From Pseudomonadales bacterium (GTDB lineage Bacteria > Pseudomonadota > Gammaproteobacteria > Pseudomonadales > Moraxellaceae): DNA of 13,222 nt. The stretch is from assembly GCA_013043915.1 (NCBI GenBank), contig JABEVH010000150.1, forward strand, positions 1-13,222. Direction: 5' to 3'. The notes beneath the pieces were generated by a model that ran no database searches, had not been told where the DNA came from, and worked only from the letters and a program-made list of their open reading frames with translations. Below, piece by piece: positions 7,376 to 13,222 of the stretch. Position 1 is the stretch's first letter, and each line of letters starts with the position of its first letter. A program made the position numbers and the translations under genes.

Positions 7376-8001
7376 TTTTCAGTCCTCCTGAGCAAAACAT
7401 AAAGCGCCCCTGTGCCACCATCCCTAGGGTGAGCGCTGACCACTGCAAGCACAGGGTCCATCTGTTTAAGCCAGCCCACTGCATAGGTTTTAAGTTTGGC
7501 AGGATGATCTGGCTTACCCTTGCCCACAACCAGCAGGGCCTGTGTTTGTCCTTTATCTTGCAAAGCATAGACCCACTCTAGCAGGCTGGCACGAGCTTGC
7601 TCAAGATTTTGGCCATGCAAATCTAATGTAGGGCCTGCCGGTGTGTTTCCTAGGGGCTGGCCTGCAGCCAAGGTTCTTAAGCGCTGTGAGGATACGCCGG
7701 GGCGATGAAAGGACACAAAATCGTCGCCACGTAAAGGCTGAGTTTCGGGAATGGCATCAGACAAGGGTATGGTCTGTCGGTCATCAGTTCCGCAGGCCCT
7801 AGCGCGGCGGCGTTGCTGCTCCTCCTTGGGCATCCTGGGGAGGGGCAGGGGAATGCTTGTCACTTGCTTATAAGCGCAAACATCTTTGACTGCATCCAGA
7901 AATAGCTCATGGTCACTGCGTATAGTTATTGCGAGTTCCTGAGCAGGAGGAGTCCTGGCCATATTGAGGAATCTAAGTGAGCTAAATCGTGATTCTATCA
8001 T
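7369..8001 (-). CDS. Smr-domain protein (SmrA/SmrB family)
   Basis: This 210-residue cytoplasmic protein has a C-terminal Smr domain (about 124-206). Visible motifs are LDLHG at 126-130, VGKGKPDHPAKLK at 159-171 and PRDGGTGALYVLLRR at 192-206. The N-terminal part has the family features ELFLDAVKDV (32-41) and SFHRPGV (97-103). Smr domains are nucleic-acid endonucleases; E. coli SmrB cuts mRNA at collided ribosomes. E. coli smrB is also divergent from prmB-aroC, as here, though the sequence looks closer to the SmrA type. Oddly, the usual HGKG motif reads VGKG, with Val159 in place of His. The start at ATG 8001 has no clear ribosome binding site; Met14 (codon at 7962) is an alternative. The stop overlaps the inferred kinase start, linking smr, kinase and folE. 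Confidence 0.9.
   Translation of the reverse strand: MIESRFSSLRFLNMARTPPAQELAITIRSDHELFLDAVKDVCAYKQVTSIPLPLPRMPKEEQQRRRARACGTDDRQTIPLSDAIPETQPLRGDDFVSFHRPGVSSQRLRTLAAGQPLGNTPAGPTLDLHGQNLEQARASLLEWVYALQDKGQTQALLVVGKGKPDHPAKLKTYAVGWLKQMDPVLAVVSAHPRDGGTGALYVLLRRTEKS
7384..7389 (-). promoter_or_regulatory. Perfect Shine-Dalgarno sequence pointing to an ATC start
   Basis: AGGAGG on the minus strand lies inside the last codons of the Smr gene and is followed, after 8 nt (ACTGAAAA), by ATC at 7375-7373. The kinase frame opens just here (TGA AAA ATC). Reading from ATC adds LGHLHRRLFI before the TTG-encoded residue, giving a basic n-region and a complete hydrophobic core. No ATG, GTG or TTG is better placed. 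The ATC start overlaps the Smr stop codon (ATCTTAG). Confidence 0.6.
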
Positions 8002-8016
8002 GCATGTGATCTAACT

Positions 8017-8044
8017 ATCATGTGCGCTCAGGAAAGCGTGCCAA
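8017..8044 (-). promoter_or_regulatory. Candidate promoter for the Smr gene
   Basis: On the minus strand TTGGCA (8044-8039, 5 of 6 matches) and CATGAT (8022-8017, 4 of 6) are 16 bases apart. The -35 box overlaps that of the divergent prmB promoter. Transcription would begin around 8010, close to ATG 8001, leaving a very short leader. That would favour either near-leaderless translation or the later Met14 start. Confidence 0.35.
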
Positions 8045-8067
8045 GGCCAAGGCCAGACTGCTATAAT
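8038..8067 (+). promoter_or_regulatory. prmB-aroC promoter
   Basis: TATAAT at 8062-8067 is a perfect -10 box. GTGCCA at 8038-8043 matches 4 of 6 bases of the -35 consensus at an 18-base spacing. The predicted transcription start is near 8074, about 23 bases before the prmB ATG. A short direct repeat (CCAAGG CCAAGG, 8041-8052) fills the spacer. Confidence 0.6.
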
Positions 8068-8096
8068 CGGCAGCTCAAAAGATTGAGGAATTGTAT

Positions 8097-9044
8097 ATGT
8101 CCACGGAGCAGCCTGGCGTTCTGGCAAATTGTGATGAAGCTGAATGGGAGCTGCATACCATACGCGACTTCATCCGTTTTTGTGTATCTGCTATGAACTC
8201 GGGGGATGTTTTTCTCGGTCATGGTACGGATGATGTGTTTGCGGAAGCTACCGCCTTGGTCATGCAGAACCTCAATCTGACCTGGGATGCTAATGAGGAA
8301 ATCCTTGATGCGCGCATACTGAGTTCCGAGAAAAAAGCCATACTGAGCATGTTAAGGCGGCGTATTGTTGACAGGATTCCTTTGGCATATCTAACCAATA
8401 TCGCCTATTTTTGTGACCTGCCTTTTTATGTTGATGAACGGGTATTGATCCCTCGTTCACCGGTGGCCGAACTGATTCGTGCACGTTTTAGTCCCTGGTT
8501 GCAAGAAGATCCTGAAACGATACTTGATCTTTGTACGGGCAGTGGTTGTATCGCGATTGCATTGGCAGAGGTCTTTGAGAATGCGCTGGTGGATGCTGTA
8601 GATATTTCACCAGATGCGATGGAAGTGGCTGCTCTTAATATCGATCATCATGACATGGATGGTCGCGTTGAATTGATACAGTCTGATCTGTTTAGGCAGT
8701 TAGGGGCGCAGCGTTATGATCTTATTGTTAGCAACCCTCCTTATGTAAGCGCAGGTTCCATGGCTGATTTGCCGGAAGAGTACAGTTATGAGCCCGAACA
8801 AGCCTTGCTGGCAGGGCGCGACGGTCTGGATCTGGCCCGCATCATACTGGCTGAAGCTGCTGATCATTTGACCATCGATGGTTTGCTGGTGCTGGAAGTG
8901 GGTGAGTCGCGTTGGAATCTTGAACAGGAGTATCCTGAGGTTGATTTTGAGTGGATCAATCTGGAAAGTCCTGCAGACGGTGTGTTGGTGCTGACGGCAG
9001 AGCAATGTCGCATGTATCAGCCCTTGTTTGCTCAACATTGTTGA
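8097..9044 (+). CDS. prmB: Ribosomal protein L3 N5-glutamine methyltransferase PrmB
   Basis: PrmB methylates a glutamine side chain of ribosomal protein L3 using S-adenosylmethionine. The protein is 315 residues, near the E. coli 310. It has the PrmB-type N-terminal helical domain (HTIRDFIRF, FLGHGTDDVFAEA), the SAM-binding motif LDLCTGSG at about 143-150, and the catalytic NPPY at 213-216, the signature of glutamine methyltransferases. YSYEPEQALLAGRDGLDLAR follows, typical of the PrmB/PrmC group; the N-terminal domain and neighbour aroC favour PrmB over PrmC. ATG 8097 is chosen because GAGGA (8085-8089) lies 7 nt upstream; an in-frame TTG at 8091 abuts that site and is unlikely. aroC follows after 7 bases, and the prmB stop lies within the aroC ribosome binding site. 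Confidence 0.95.
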   Translation: MSTEQPGVLANCDEAEWELHTIRDFIRFCVSAMNSGDVFLGHGTDDVFAEATALVMQNLNLTWDANEEILDARILSSEKKAILSMLRRRIVDRIPLAYLTNIAYFCDLPFYVDERVLIPRSPVAELIRARFSPWLQEDPETILDLCTGSGCIAIALAEVFENALVDAVDISPDAMEVAALNIDHHDMDGRVELIQSDLFRQLGAQRYDLIVSNPPYVSAGSMADLPEEYSYEPEQALLAGRDGLDLARIILAEAADHLTIDGLLVLEVGESRWNLEQEYPEVDFEWINLESPADGVLVLTAEQCRMYQPLFAQHC

Positions 9045-9051
9045 GGTAGAT

Positions 9052-10152
9052 GTGGCAGGAAACAGTATCGGTCAGCTATTTCGGGTGACAACGTTTGGTG
9101 AATCGCACGGTCCAGCCTTGGGGGCAATCGTCGATGGGTGTCCGCCAGGGCTAGCGTTAAGCGCGGAAGATTTGCAGGTAGATTTGGATCGCCGCAAGCC
9201 CGGGACATCACCATATGCAACTCAACGTCGCGAGGATGACAGGGTCGAAATTCTGTCGGGGGTTTTCGAGGGAAAGACCACCGGGACGCCGATAGGTTTG
9301 CTGATTCGCAATGAAGATCAAAAATCCAAGGATTATACGGCGATTGCCCATACATTTCGACCAGGGCATGCGGATTATACCTACACCCATAAGTATGGAT
9401 TTCGTGATTACCGCGGAGGTGGGCGTTCATCAGCACGAGAAACAGCGATGCGTGTGGCTGCTGGTGGCATTGCCAAGAAGTATCTGCGTGAGCGCTTTGG
9501 TATTTGGGTGCGTGGCCATGTTGAACAGATAGGCCCGGTGCGTGCAATGACGCTGGACTGGGATGAAGTAAACCGTAATCCATTTTTTTGTGGGGATGCC
9601 TTGGTGCTGCCCCAGATGCAAATGCTGATTGATCAGTTAAGGCGAGAAGGCAGTAGCTGTGGAGCCTTGTTGCAGGTGGTTGCGCAAGGAATGCCGGTGG
9701 GGTGGGGTGAACCGGTTTTTGATCGTTTGGATGCTGATATTGCCCATGCCATGATGAGTATCAATGCGGTTAAGGCGGTGGCTATCGGTGATGGCTTTGA
9801 TGTGGTGGATCAGCGCGGTAACCTTCATAGGGATGAACTGACCCCTGCGGGATTCACGGCCAATCATGCCGGTGGCATATTGGGGGGAATTAGCAGCGGC
9901 CAGGATATTTTGGTGCGGATAGCGCTGAAGCCAACCTCCAGCATTACGACATCAGGACGCAGTATTGATGATGCGGGTCAACCCGTTTCTGTACTGACCA
10001 AGGGGCGTCATGACCCCTGTGTGGGTGTGCGTGCCACTCCGATAGCCGAAGCCATGCTGGCTATCGTGTTGATGGATCATTGGCTGCGCCACCGGGCACA
10101 AAACGCTGATGTCAGGGTGCTGACACCGGTGATTCCTGGGGCTTTGCCATGA
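9052..10152 (+). CDS. aroC: Chorismate synthase
   Basis: AroC catalyses the last step of the shikimate pathway, converting 5-enolpyruvylshikimate-3-phosphate to chorismate with reduced FMN. The 366-residue protein is about the E. coli length (361). It shows the family signatures GESHGPALGAIVDGCPPG at 16-33, RPGHADYTYTHKYGFRDYRG from 103 and GGRSSARETAMR after it, and HDPCVGVRATPIAEAM near residue 320. GTG 9052 is chosen as start: GAGG (9043-9046) lies 5 nt before it and the product then begins MAGNSIGQLFRVTTFGESHG, as AroC proteins do. An in-frame TTG at 9028 would add eight residues from inside prmB. It is the second gene of the prmB-aroC operon and ends 3 bases from the convergent small gene, with no terminator between. 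Confidence 0.98.
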   Translation: MAGNSIGQLFRVTTFGESHGPALGAIVDGCPPGLALSAEDLQVDLDRRKPGTSPYATQRREDDRVEILSGVFEGKTTGTPIGLLIRNEDQKSKDYTAIAHTFRPGHADYTYTHKYGFRDYRGGGRSSARETAMRVAAGGIAKKYLRERFGIWVRGHVEQIGPVRAMTLDWDEVNRNPFFCGDALVLPQMQMLIDQLRREGSSCGALLQVVAQGMPVGWGEPVFDRLDADIAHAMMSINAVKAVAIGDGFDVVDQRGNLHRDELTPAGFTANHAGGILGGISSGQDILVRIALKPTSSITTSGRSIDDAGQPVSVLTKGRHDPCVGVRATPIAEAMLAIVLMDHWLRHRAQNADVRVLTPVIPGALP

Positions 10153-10155
10153 AGT

Positions 10156-10467
10156 TCAGCGTGAAGGTGTATCAATGGGTTGCAGGAGTGCATCAGCGAT
10201 CCATCCGTTTTCTCCGCTGCATATGCCATTGATAACCCGGACCCTGACGACATCCAGTCCTTCAATGCCATTTATCGACTTCTGGGTTTGCAATCGTTTT
10301 ACAACGGCCCCACGTTGGGGTTGGCAAGGTGCCGCATCGGCTCTCATGCTAGGCTTGTCAACTAAGCGATTTTCTAGTTTGATTTGGGCCATAGGAGTCT
10401 GAGCTGCTGAAACATGAACGGCAAACATACAAAGCACTAAAATGGCCGTGGTTGGATAAAGACGCAT
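10156..10467 (-). CDS. Small secreted protein with SH3-like pattern
   Basis: I do not recognise a named family for this 103-residue product. It begins with a clear signal peptide (residues 1-21, hydrophobic TTAILVLCMFAVHV, cleavage likely after VSA). The mature part has a pattern resembling bacterial SH3-like domains at about 52-97: RGAVVKRLQ, GIEGLDVVRVRVING and GENGWIADALLQPI. Cys48 and Cys83 could form a disulfide in the periplasm. The ATG at 10467 is strongly supported by AGGAGG (10475-10480 on the minus strand) at 7-nt spacing, the best ribosome binding site in the window. The frame stays open upstream to 10602, but that part overlaps the next gene and has no start signal. It lies 47 bases after the 86-residue gene; a stem-loop sits between. 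Function is unknown; cell-wall or protein binding is only a guess. Confidence 0.7.
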   Translation of the reverse strand: MRLYPTTAILVLCMFAVHVSAAQTPMAQIKLENRLVDKPSMRADAAPCQPQRGAVVKRLQTQKSINGIEGLDVVRVRVINGICSGENGWIADALLQPIDTPSR

Positions 10468-10493
10468 TTGACCACCTCCTGGAACATGTCCAA

Positions 10494-10521
10494 GCGCTGA
10501 GGCTTGGGAGAGGCTCAGCGC
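10494..10521. repeat. Strong stem-loop between two small genes
   Basis: GCGCTGAG (10494-10501) and CTCAGCGC (10514-10521) form a perfect 8-bp GC-rich stem with a 12-nt loop. Beyond a 2-base bulge, CAAG and CTTG can pair further. On the minus strand it spans the stop codon of the 86-residue gene and precedes the perfect ribosome binding site of the secreted-protein gene. No T-run follows, so it is not a standard terminator. It could stabilise one transcript end, cause partial termination, or control translation of the next gene. Confidence 0.55.
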
Positions 10522-10775
10522 ACTTGGGTCAGTGTGGCAACTTCTCGATATGTCGCCTGTGGGCCAATCAAGTCGGCACAAAGACTTTTGACCTGAGACC
10601 ACTTGTCTGACTGCTGCGTCAAACGATTAAGGTATGGGTCCTCGGTGCTTGCCATAAACCACCAGACGTAGAGATTATCGAGATCCCATGTCTGCCTGCG
10701 TTCAATCGGTACATGATTTAACCGAATACGAACGGTGGCTATAAAATTCTTATCCAAAACGACAGGCCAGTTCAT
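10515..10775 (-). CDS. Hypothetical small protein, 86 residues
   Basis: I do not recognise this protein. The product has no signal peptide or membrane helix. It is rich in aromatic residues in the middle (TWDLDNLYVWWF, about 29-40) and polar afterwards. The ATG follows AAGGA (10784-10788 on the minus strand) at about 8 nt, and the frame has a stop codon directly before the ATG, so this start is the natural one. It could be translated together with the upstream 42-codon frame, whose stop is 5 bases before this start, and with the secreted protein downstream. Support comes from the ribosome binding site and the gene-like layout; no homology is claimed. Confidence 0.5.
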   Translation of the reverse strand: MNWPVVLDKNFIATVRIRLNHVPIERRQTWDLDNLYVWWFMASTEDPYLNRLTQQSDKWSQVKSLCADLIGPQATYREVATLTQVR

Positions 10776-10780
10776 TCAGC

Positions 10781-10909
10781 TCATCCTTTACAGCCATAGC
10801 TGTTCCTATCAAGGGCCAGTTTGATGCCGTCAGGTTTCACGCTCATGACAACATAAAGTCTATTCACTTCTGCCGTCCCATCTCTGCGAACTTTTACGCC
10901 AGATGGCAT
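10781..10909 (-). CDS. Possible very small gene, 42 residues
   Basis: An open frame of 42 codons runs from ATG 10909 to TGA 10781, beginning MPSGVKVRRDG and ending SYGCKG. It has no good ribosome binding site. It is considered because it lies head-to-tail with the next small gene (5-base gap) on the same strand and its composition looks protein-like, with alternating hydrophobic and charged residues (RLYVVMSVKPDGIKLALD). It might be a genuine small protein, the 5' piece of a gene broken by a frameshift before 10775, or chance. The 128 bases between it and the tRNA contain no convincing promoter. Confidence 0.3.
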   Translation of the reverse strand: MPSGVKVRRDGTAEVNRLYVVMSVKPDGIKLALDRNSYGCKG

Positions 10910-11035
10910 AACGCTAGTCTACTATTAAATGTTAGACCAGATCCTGAGGATAATTTAACTTTTAGTCGGAATATGTGAGCTGTGTTGGAAAGCATGGGTA
11001 ATGTGGTCAAATCATGAGTCATGAGTGATTCAAAT

Positions 11036-11114
<79 letters not shown>

Positions 11115-11143
11115 GTTCTAGGCATCTTGCCATGAAGGCCGGC

Positions 11144-11172
11144 ATTGTACTGAAGTCGGCCTCAGCTGAAAA
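11144..11172 (-). promoter_or_regulatory. Candidate tRNA-Pro promoter
   Basis: On the minus strand TTTTCA (11172-11167, 4 of 6 matches) and TACAAT (11149-11144, 5 of 6) are 17 bases apart. The bases just after -10 are GCCGGCC, a GC-rich discriminator of the kind found at stringently controlled tRNA and rRNA promoters. The start would be about 22 bases before the tRNA 5' end, leaving a short leader for RNase P. Confidence 0.5.
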
Positions 11173-11217
11173 GGGTTGGTGGCAGGGTTTAGGGATAAAT
11201 ACTCGCAGATTCGATGA

Positions 11218-12189
11218 TTAATGTGCTCGGTTCAAGGCTAGTTCTGCCAAGTCGATCATGGCTTGTTTGTAAGGCGAATCCGGAACGGGGTTTAGGGCAG
11301 CGATGGCCAGTTGCGATTCACGACTGGCTACGGCATGAGCGTAGTCAACAGCTCCAGATTCTTGAACGATCTTGATGATGCGTTGTAAGTGCTCTAGGCC
11401 CCCTGTGCGTATGGCTTGGCGGATGAGTTCTGCATCATGTTCAGGGGTAACTTTCATGGCTTGTATCAGGGGTAGCGTGGGTTTGCCTTCCGCTAGGTCA
11501 TCACCCACATTTTTGCCGAGTTCAGTGCTGGTAGACATGTAATCTAGAACGTCATCGATGATCTGGAAGGCTGCGCCCATGTGACGGGCATAATGAACCA
11601 TAGCACCGCGCAGGTTCTTGTTGCCCAGAACGCCCCCGCTTTCTGCCGCTGCTTCAAACATTTTAGCGGTTTTGCCATGGATGAATTGCATATAACGTTC
11701 TTCTGTGGTGTCAGGATCGCGCTGGCTGATCAGTTGCAACACTTCTCCTTCGGAGATGATACAGGTGCTGCTAGCCATAACTTCCAAGACGTCCTGGTTT
11801 TTAAGTTCAACAATCATCTGAAAGGCGCGGGAGATCAGGTAGTCCCCGATCAATACGGCGGTAGCATTGCCCCAGGTGGCATTGACCGTGGCGTGTCCAC
11901 GGCGTAACTTGGATTCATCAACCACATCGTCGTGTAACAAGGTAGCGGTATGCAGGATCTCTACCGTAGCAGCAACCTGGATATGGGTGTTCCCCTGGTA
12001 GCCGCAAGCCCTGGCAGCGAGCAGACAGGTCAGGGGGCGCAGTCGCTTGCCACCGCTACCTATGATGTAGTCAGCGACATGGTTAATCAGGGGTACACCC
12101 GCTTGCAGGGATGTACGTATGCTATCTCCTACTTGTGAAAAATCGTCGCCGACGACAGAGCATATACGGGAGAATTCGTTGACAGACAT
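11218..12189 (-). CDS. ispB: Octaprenyl diphosphate synthase
   Basis: IspB elongates farnesyl diphosphate with isopentenyl diphosphate to the long all-trans chain of ubiquinone and menaquinone. The protein is 323 residues, the same length as E. coli IspB. It has GGKRLRP at 46-52, the first aspartate-rich motif HDDVVD with DDVVD at 87-91 followed by SKLRRG, GDYLISRAF at 115-123, HGKTA at 171-175 and the second aspartate motif DDVLD at 212-216. The residue five before the first motif is Ala82; a small residue there fits a long-chain enzyme rather than farnesyl diphosphate synthase. The exact chain length (C40 or near) cannot be read. The ATG at 12189 has only a weak ribosome binding site. It is divergent from the aldehyde dehydrogenase gene and precedes tRNA-Pro. 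Confidence 0.95.
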   Translation of the reverse strand: MSVNEFSRICSVVGDDFSQVGDSIRTSLQAGVPLINHVADYIIGSGGKRLRPLTCLLAARACGYQGNTHIQVAATVEILHTATLLHDDVVDESKLRRGHATVNATWGNATAVLIGDYLISRAFQMIVELKNQDVLEVMASSTCIISEGEVLQLISQRDPDTTEERYMQFIHGKTAKMFEAAAESGGVLGNKNLRGAMVHYARHMGAAFQIIDDVLDYMSTSTELGKNVGDDLAEGKPTLPLIQAMKVTPEHDAELIRQAIRTGGLEHLQRIIKIVQESGAVDYAHAVASRESQLAIAALNPVPDSPYKQAMIDLAELALNRAH

Positions 12190-12305
12190 GAAGGCTCGCG
12201 AGGATTAAGGTCAGAAAGTGTCATGCTAACAGTCTAGGGCGCAGCCTTGTAGTCCTGAATCATGTCATTTTATGAACTATCGACAAATAAGGGCGTATTT
12301 TTCTT

Positions 12306-12339
12306 AAAGGAGGCTATGTTTTTGGGTTGCAGCTGTTAA
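12306..12339 (+). other. Shine-Dalgarno-like AAAGGAGG and micro reading frame before the aldehyde dehydrogenase
   Basis: AAAGGAGG (12306-12313) is a near-perfect ribosome binding site 42 bases ahead of the aldehyde dehydrogenase start, which has its own GGAGG. ATG 12316 follows after only 2 nt and opens a seven-codon frame, MFLGCSC, ending in TAA at 12337. TTG 12322 in the same frame is at a better 8-nt distance. It could be a leader peptide or simply a relic. The rest of the 12190-12354 gap shows TCGACA at 12280-12285 as a possible -35 box, without a convincing -10. Confidence 0.25.
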
Positions 12340-12354
12340 TTAGGGAGGGGCGCT

Positions 12355-13222
12355 GTGTCAATCGTTATGCGTAATTTTTATCCTCTTTACGTGGGAGGAG
12401 AGCCAGAATCAACACCGCTGGATATAATGGTTCTAGATGTTTATAGCGGGCAGGTGGCCGCTAAGGTGGCTCGAGCGGATGCTGATATTACGGAGCGAGC
12501 TATCATCGCTGCCTGTGCTGCTGCCTCTGTGATGGCTGCTTTGCCTCGTTTTCGCCGGCAAGAGATTCTACGGTATTGCGTTAGAGAGTTTCAGGTCAGG
12601 GCCGAGGAGCTCGCCCAGATACTTTGTGTTGAGGCAGGCAAACCCCTGCGTGATGCTCGCGTCGAGGTTGATCGACTGATAGAAACCTTTGCTCATGCTG
12701 CTGATTGCTGCATCGAATCAGGTGGCGAGATGTTGTCGCTGGATGTCACTCCGCGTGGTTTAGGTTATCGGGGTATGGTTAAACGTGTGCCCGTGGGGCC
12801 TGTCCTGCTGATTGCTCCGTTTAATTTTCCCCTTAACTTGGTGGCGCATAAAGTGGCTCCTGCCATCGCTGCGGGTTGTCCCTTTATTTTGAAGCCAGCG
12901 AGTTTAACGCCAATAAGTGCCTTGGTGATGGCAGAGATTTTAGCTGGTTCTGGATTGCCTCTAGGGGCGTTTTCAGTGCTGCCCTGTGATCGCGATGTTG
13001 CAGAGAATCTGGTCACGGATCAGCGTTTACGTCTCCTTTCCTTTACGGGGTCGGCAGCGGTGGGATGGGCGATCAAGGCGCGTGCCGGCAAAAAGAAGGT
13101 GATCCTGGAGCTGGGTGGCAATGCAGCCTGTATAGTTTCAGCGAGTGCCGATCTGATTCAGGTGGTGCCGCGGCTTTTGCAAGGCGTTTACGCGCAGGCG
13201 GGGCAGAGTTGTATCTCAGTAC
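12355..13222 (+). CDS. Aldehyde dehydrogenase, N-terminal part
   Basis: This is an NAD(P)-dependent aldehyde dehydrogenase (ALDH superfamily), which oxidises an aldehyde to the carboxylic acid. The frame is open from the start to the window end, giving 289 residues of an expected 470 or so. Landmarks are APFNFPLN at 154-161 with the oxyanion Asn157, KPAS with Lys180 in the cofactor site, FTGSAAVG at 230-237, LELGGN at 251-256 with general base Glu252, and GQSC with nucleophile Cys286. All catalytic residues seen so far are intact. GTG 12355 is chosen because GGAGG (12344-12348) lies 6 nt upstream; ATG 12367 is an alternative. The substrate cannot be assigned; the general pattern recalls lactaldehyde or non-phosphorylating glyceraldehyde-3-phosphate dehydrogenases. 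The gene is divergent from ispB. Confidence 0.93.
   Translation, partial: MSIVMRNFYPLYVGGEPESTPLDIMVLDVYSGQVAAKVARADADITERAIIAACAAASVMAALPRFRRQEILRYCVREFQVRAEELAQILCVEAGKPLRDARVEVDRLIETFAHAADCCIESGGEMLSLDVTPRGLGYRGMVKRVPVGPVLLIAPFNFPLNLVAHKVAPAIAAGCPFILKPASLTPISALVMAEILAGSGLPLGAFSVLPCDRDVAENLVTDQRLRLLSFTGSAAVGWAIKARAGKKKVILELGGNAACIVSASADLIQVVPRLLQGVYAQAGQSCISV

Noticed and set aside
9032..9583. 183-codon minus-strand frame opposite aroC
   Set aside because: Long but wholly antisense to the AroC signature regions, rich in His/Cys/Pro as mirror frames of conserved genes often are, with no start signal.
10149..10232. Plus-strand 27-residue frame beginning in an ATGA overlap with aroC
   Set aside because: The overlap looks like coupling, but the frame is short, has no recognisable content and is antisense to the end of the secreted-protein gene, which has better signals.
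10468..10602. N-terminal extension of the secreted small protein to 148 residues
   Set aside because: The extension overlaps the 86-residue gene, has no ribosome binding site and would bury the signal peptide; the internal ATG has a perfect AGGAGG.
10515..10909. Single frameshifted gene made of the 42- and 86-codon frames
   Set aside because: The two frames meet with a 5-base gap and the second has its own ribosome binding site and ATG, so two genes (or one gene plus chance) is simpler; without a homologue a frameshift cannot be shown.
11581..11907. 108-codon plus-strand frame opposite ispB
   Set aside because: Covers the catalytic region of ispB on the other strand; no ribosome binding site.

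Overview
The window reads as chromosomal DNA of a gammaproteobacterium of moderate GC. The evidence is the RecA sequence, a pncC-recA-recX string with an exact enterobacterial-type LexA box, an adjacent prmB-aroC pair with a divergent smr gene (as in E. coli smrB / prmB-aroC), an IspB of the E. coli length, and a tRNA-Pro(CGG) with encoded CCA. I cannot name the genus. Both ends are cut: a TRAP substrate-binding gene enters from the left and an aldehyde dehydrogenase runs off the right. No insertion sequence, phage gene, CRISPR array or plasmid function was seen. The longest stretch without a gene is 165 bases.

Positions 1-2288, plus strand: the tail of dctP, then dctQ and dctM, joined by two ATGA stop/start overlaps. 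Together they form a TRAP importer for an unidentified organic acid. Positions 2289-4468, plus strand: pncC (NMN deamidase), recA and recX. recA has its own LexA-controlled promoter, which overlaps the pncC stop codon, and recX overlaps the recA 3' end.

Positions 4448-8001, minus strand, read right to left: an Smr-domain protein, a large membrane-bound 7TMR-DISM hybrid histidine kinase, and folE. They are closely spaced and could be one transcript. The kinase appears to lack a normal start codon: a perfect AGGAGG inside the end of smr sits 8 nt before an ATC codon, and starting there restores a complete signal peptide. folE and recX converge and overlap by 21 bases.

Positions 8017-10152: a divergent promoter region, then prmB (ribosomal protein L3 glutamine methyltransferase) and aroC (chorismate synthase), plus strand. 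Positions 10156-10909, minus strand: up to three small unrecognised genes. One of them is secreted, SH3-like in pattern and preceded by a perfect Shine-Dalgarno sequence. A strong stem-loop lies just ahead of it.

Positions 11038-12189, minus strand: tRNA-Pro(CGG), with a candidate stringent-type promoter, downstream of ispB (ubiquinone side-chain synthase). Positions 12355-13222, plus strand: an NAD(P)-dependent aldehyde dehydrogenase, truncated by the window end. Most of the window is ordinary housekeeping DNA. The least ordinary parts are the kinase and its start, the altered Smr motif and the small-gene patch at 10.1-10.9 kb.
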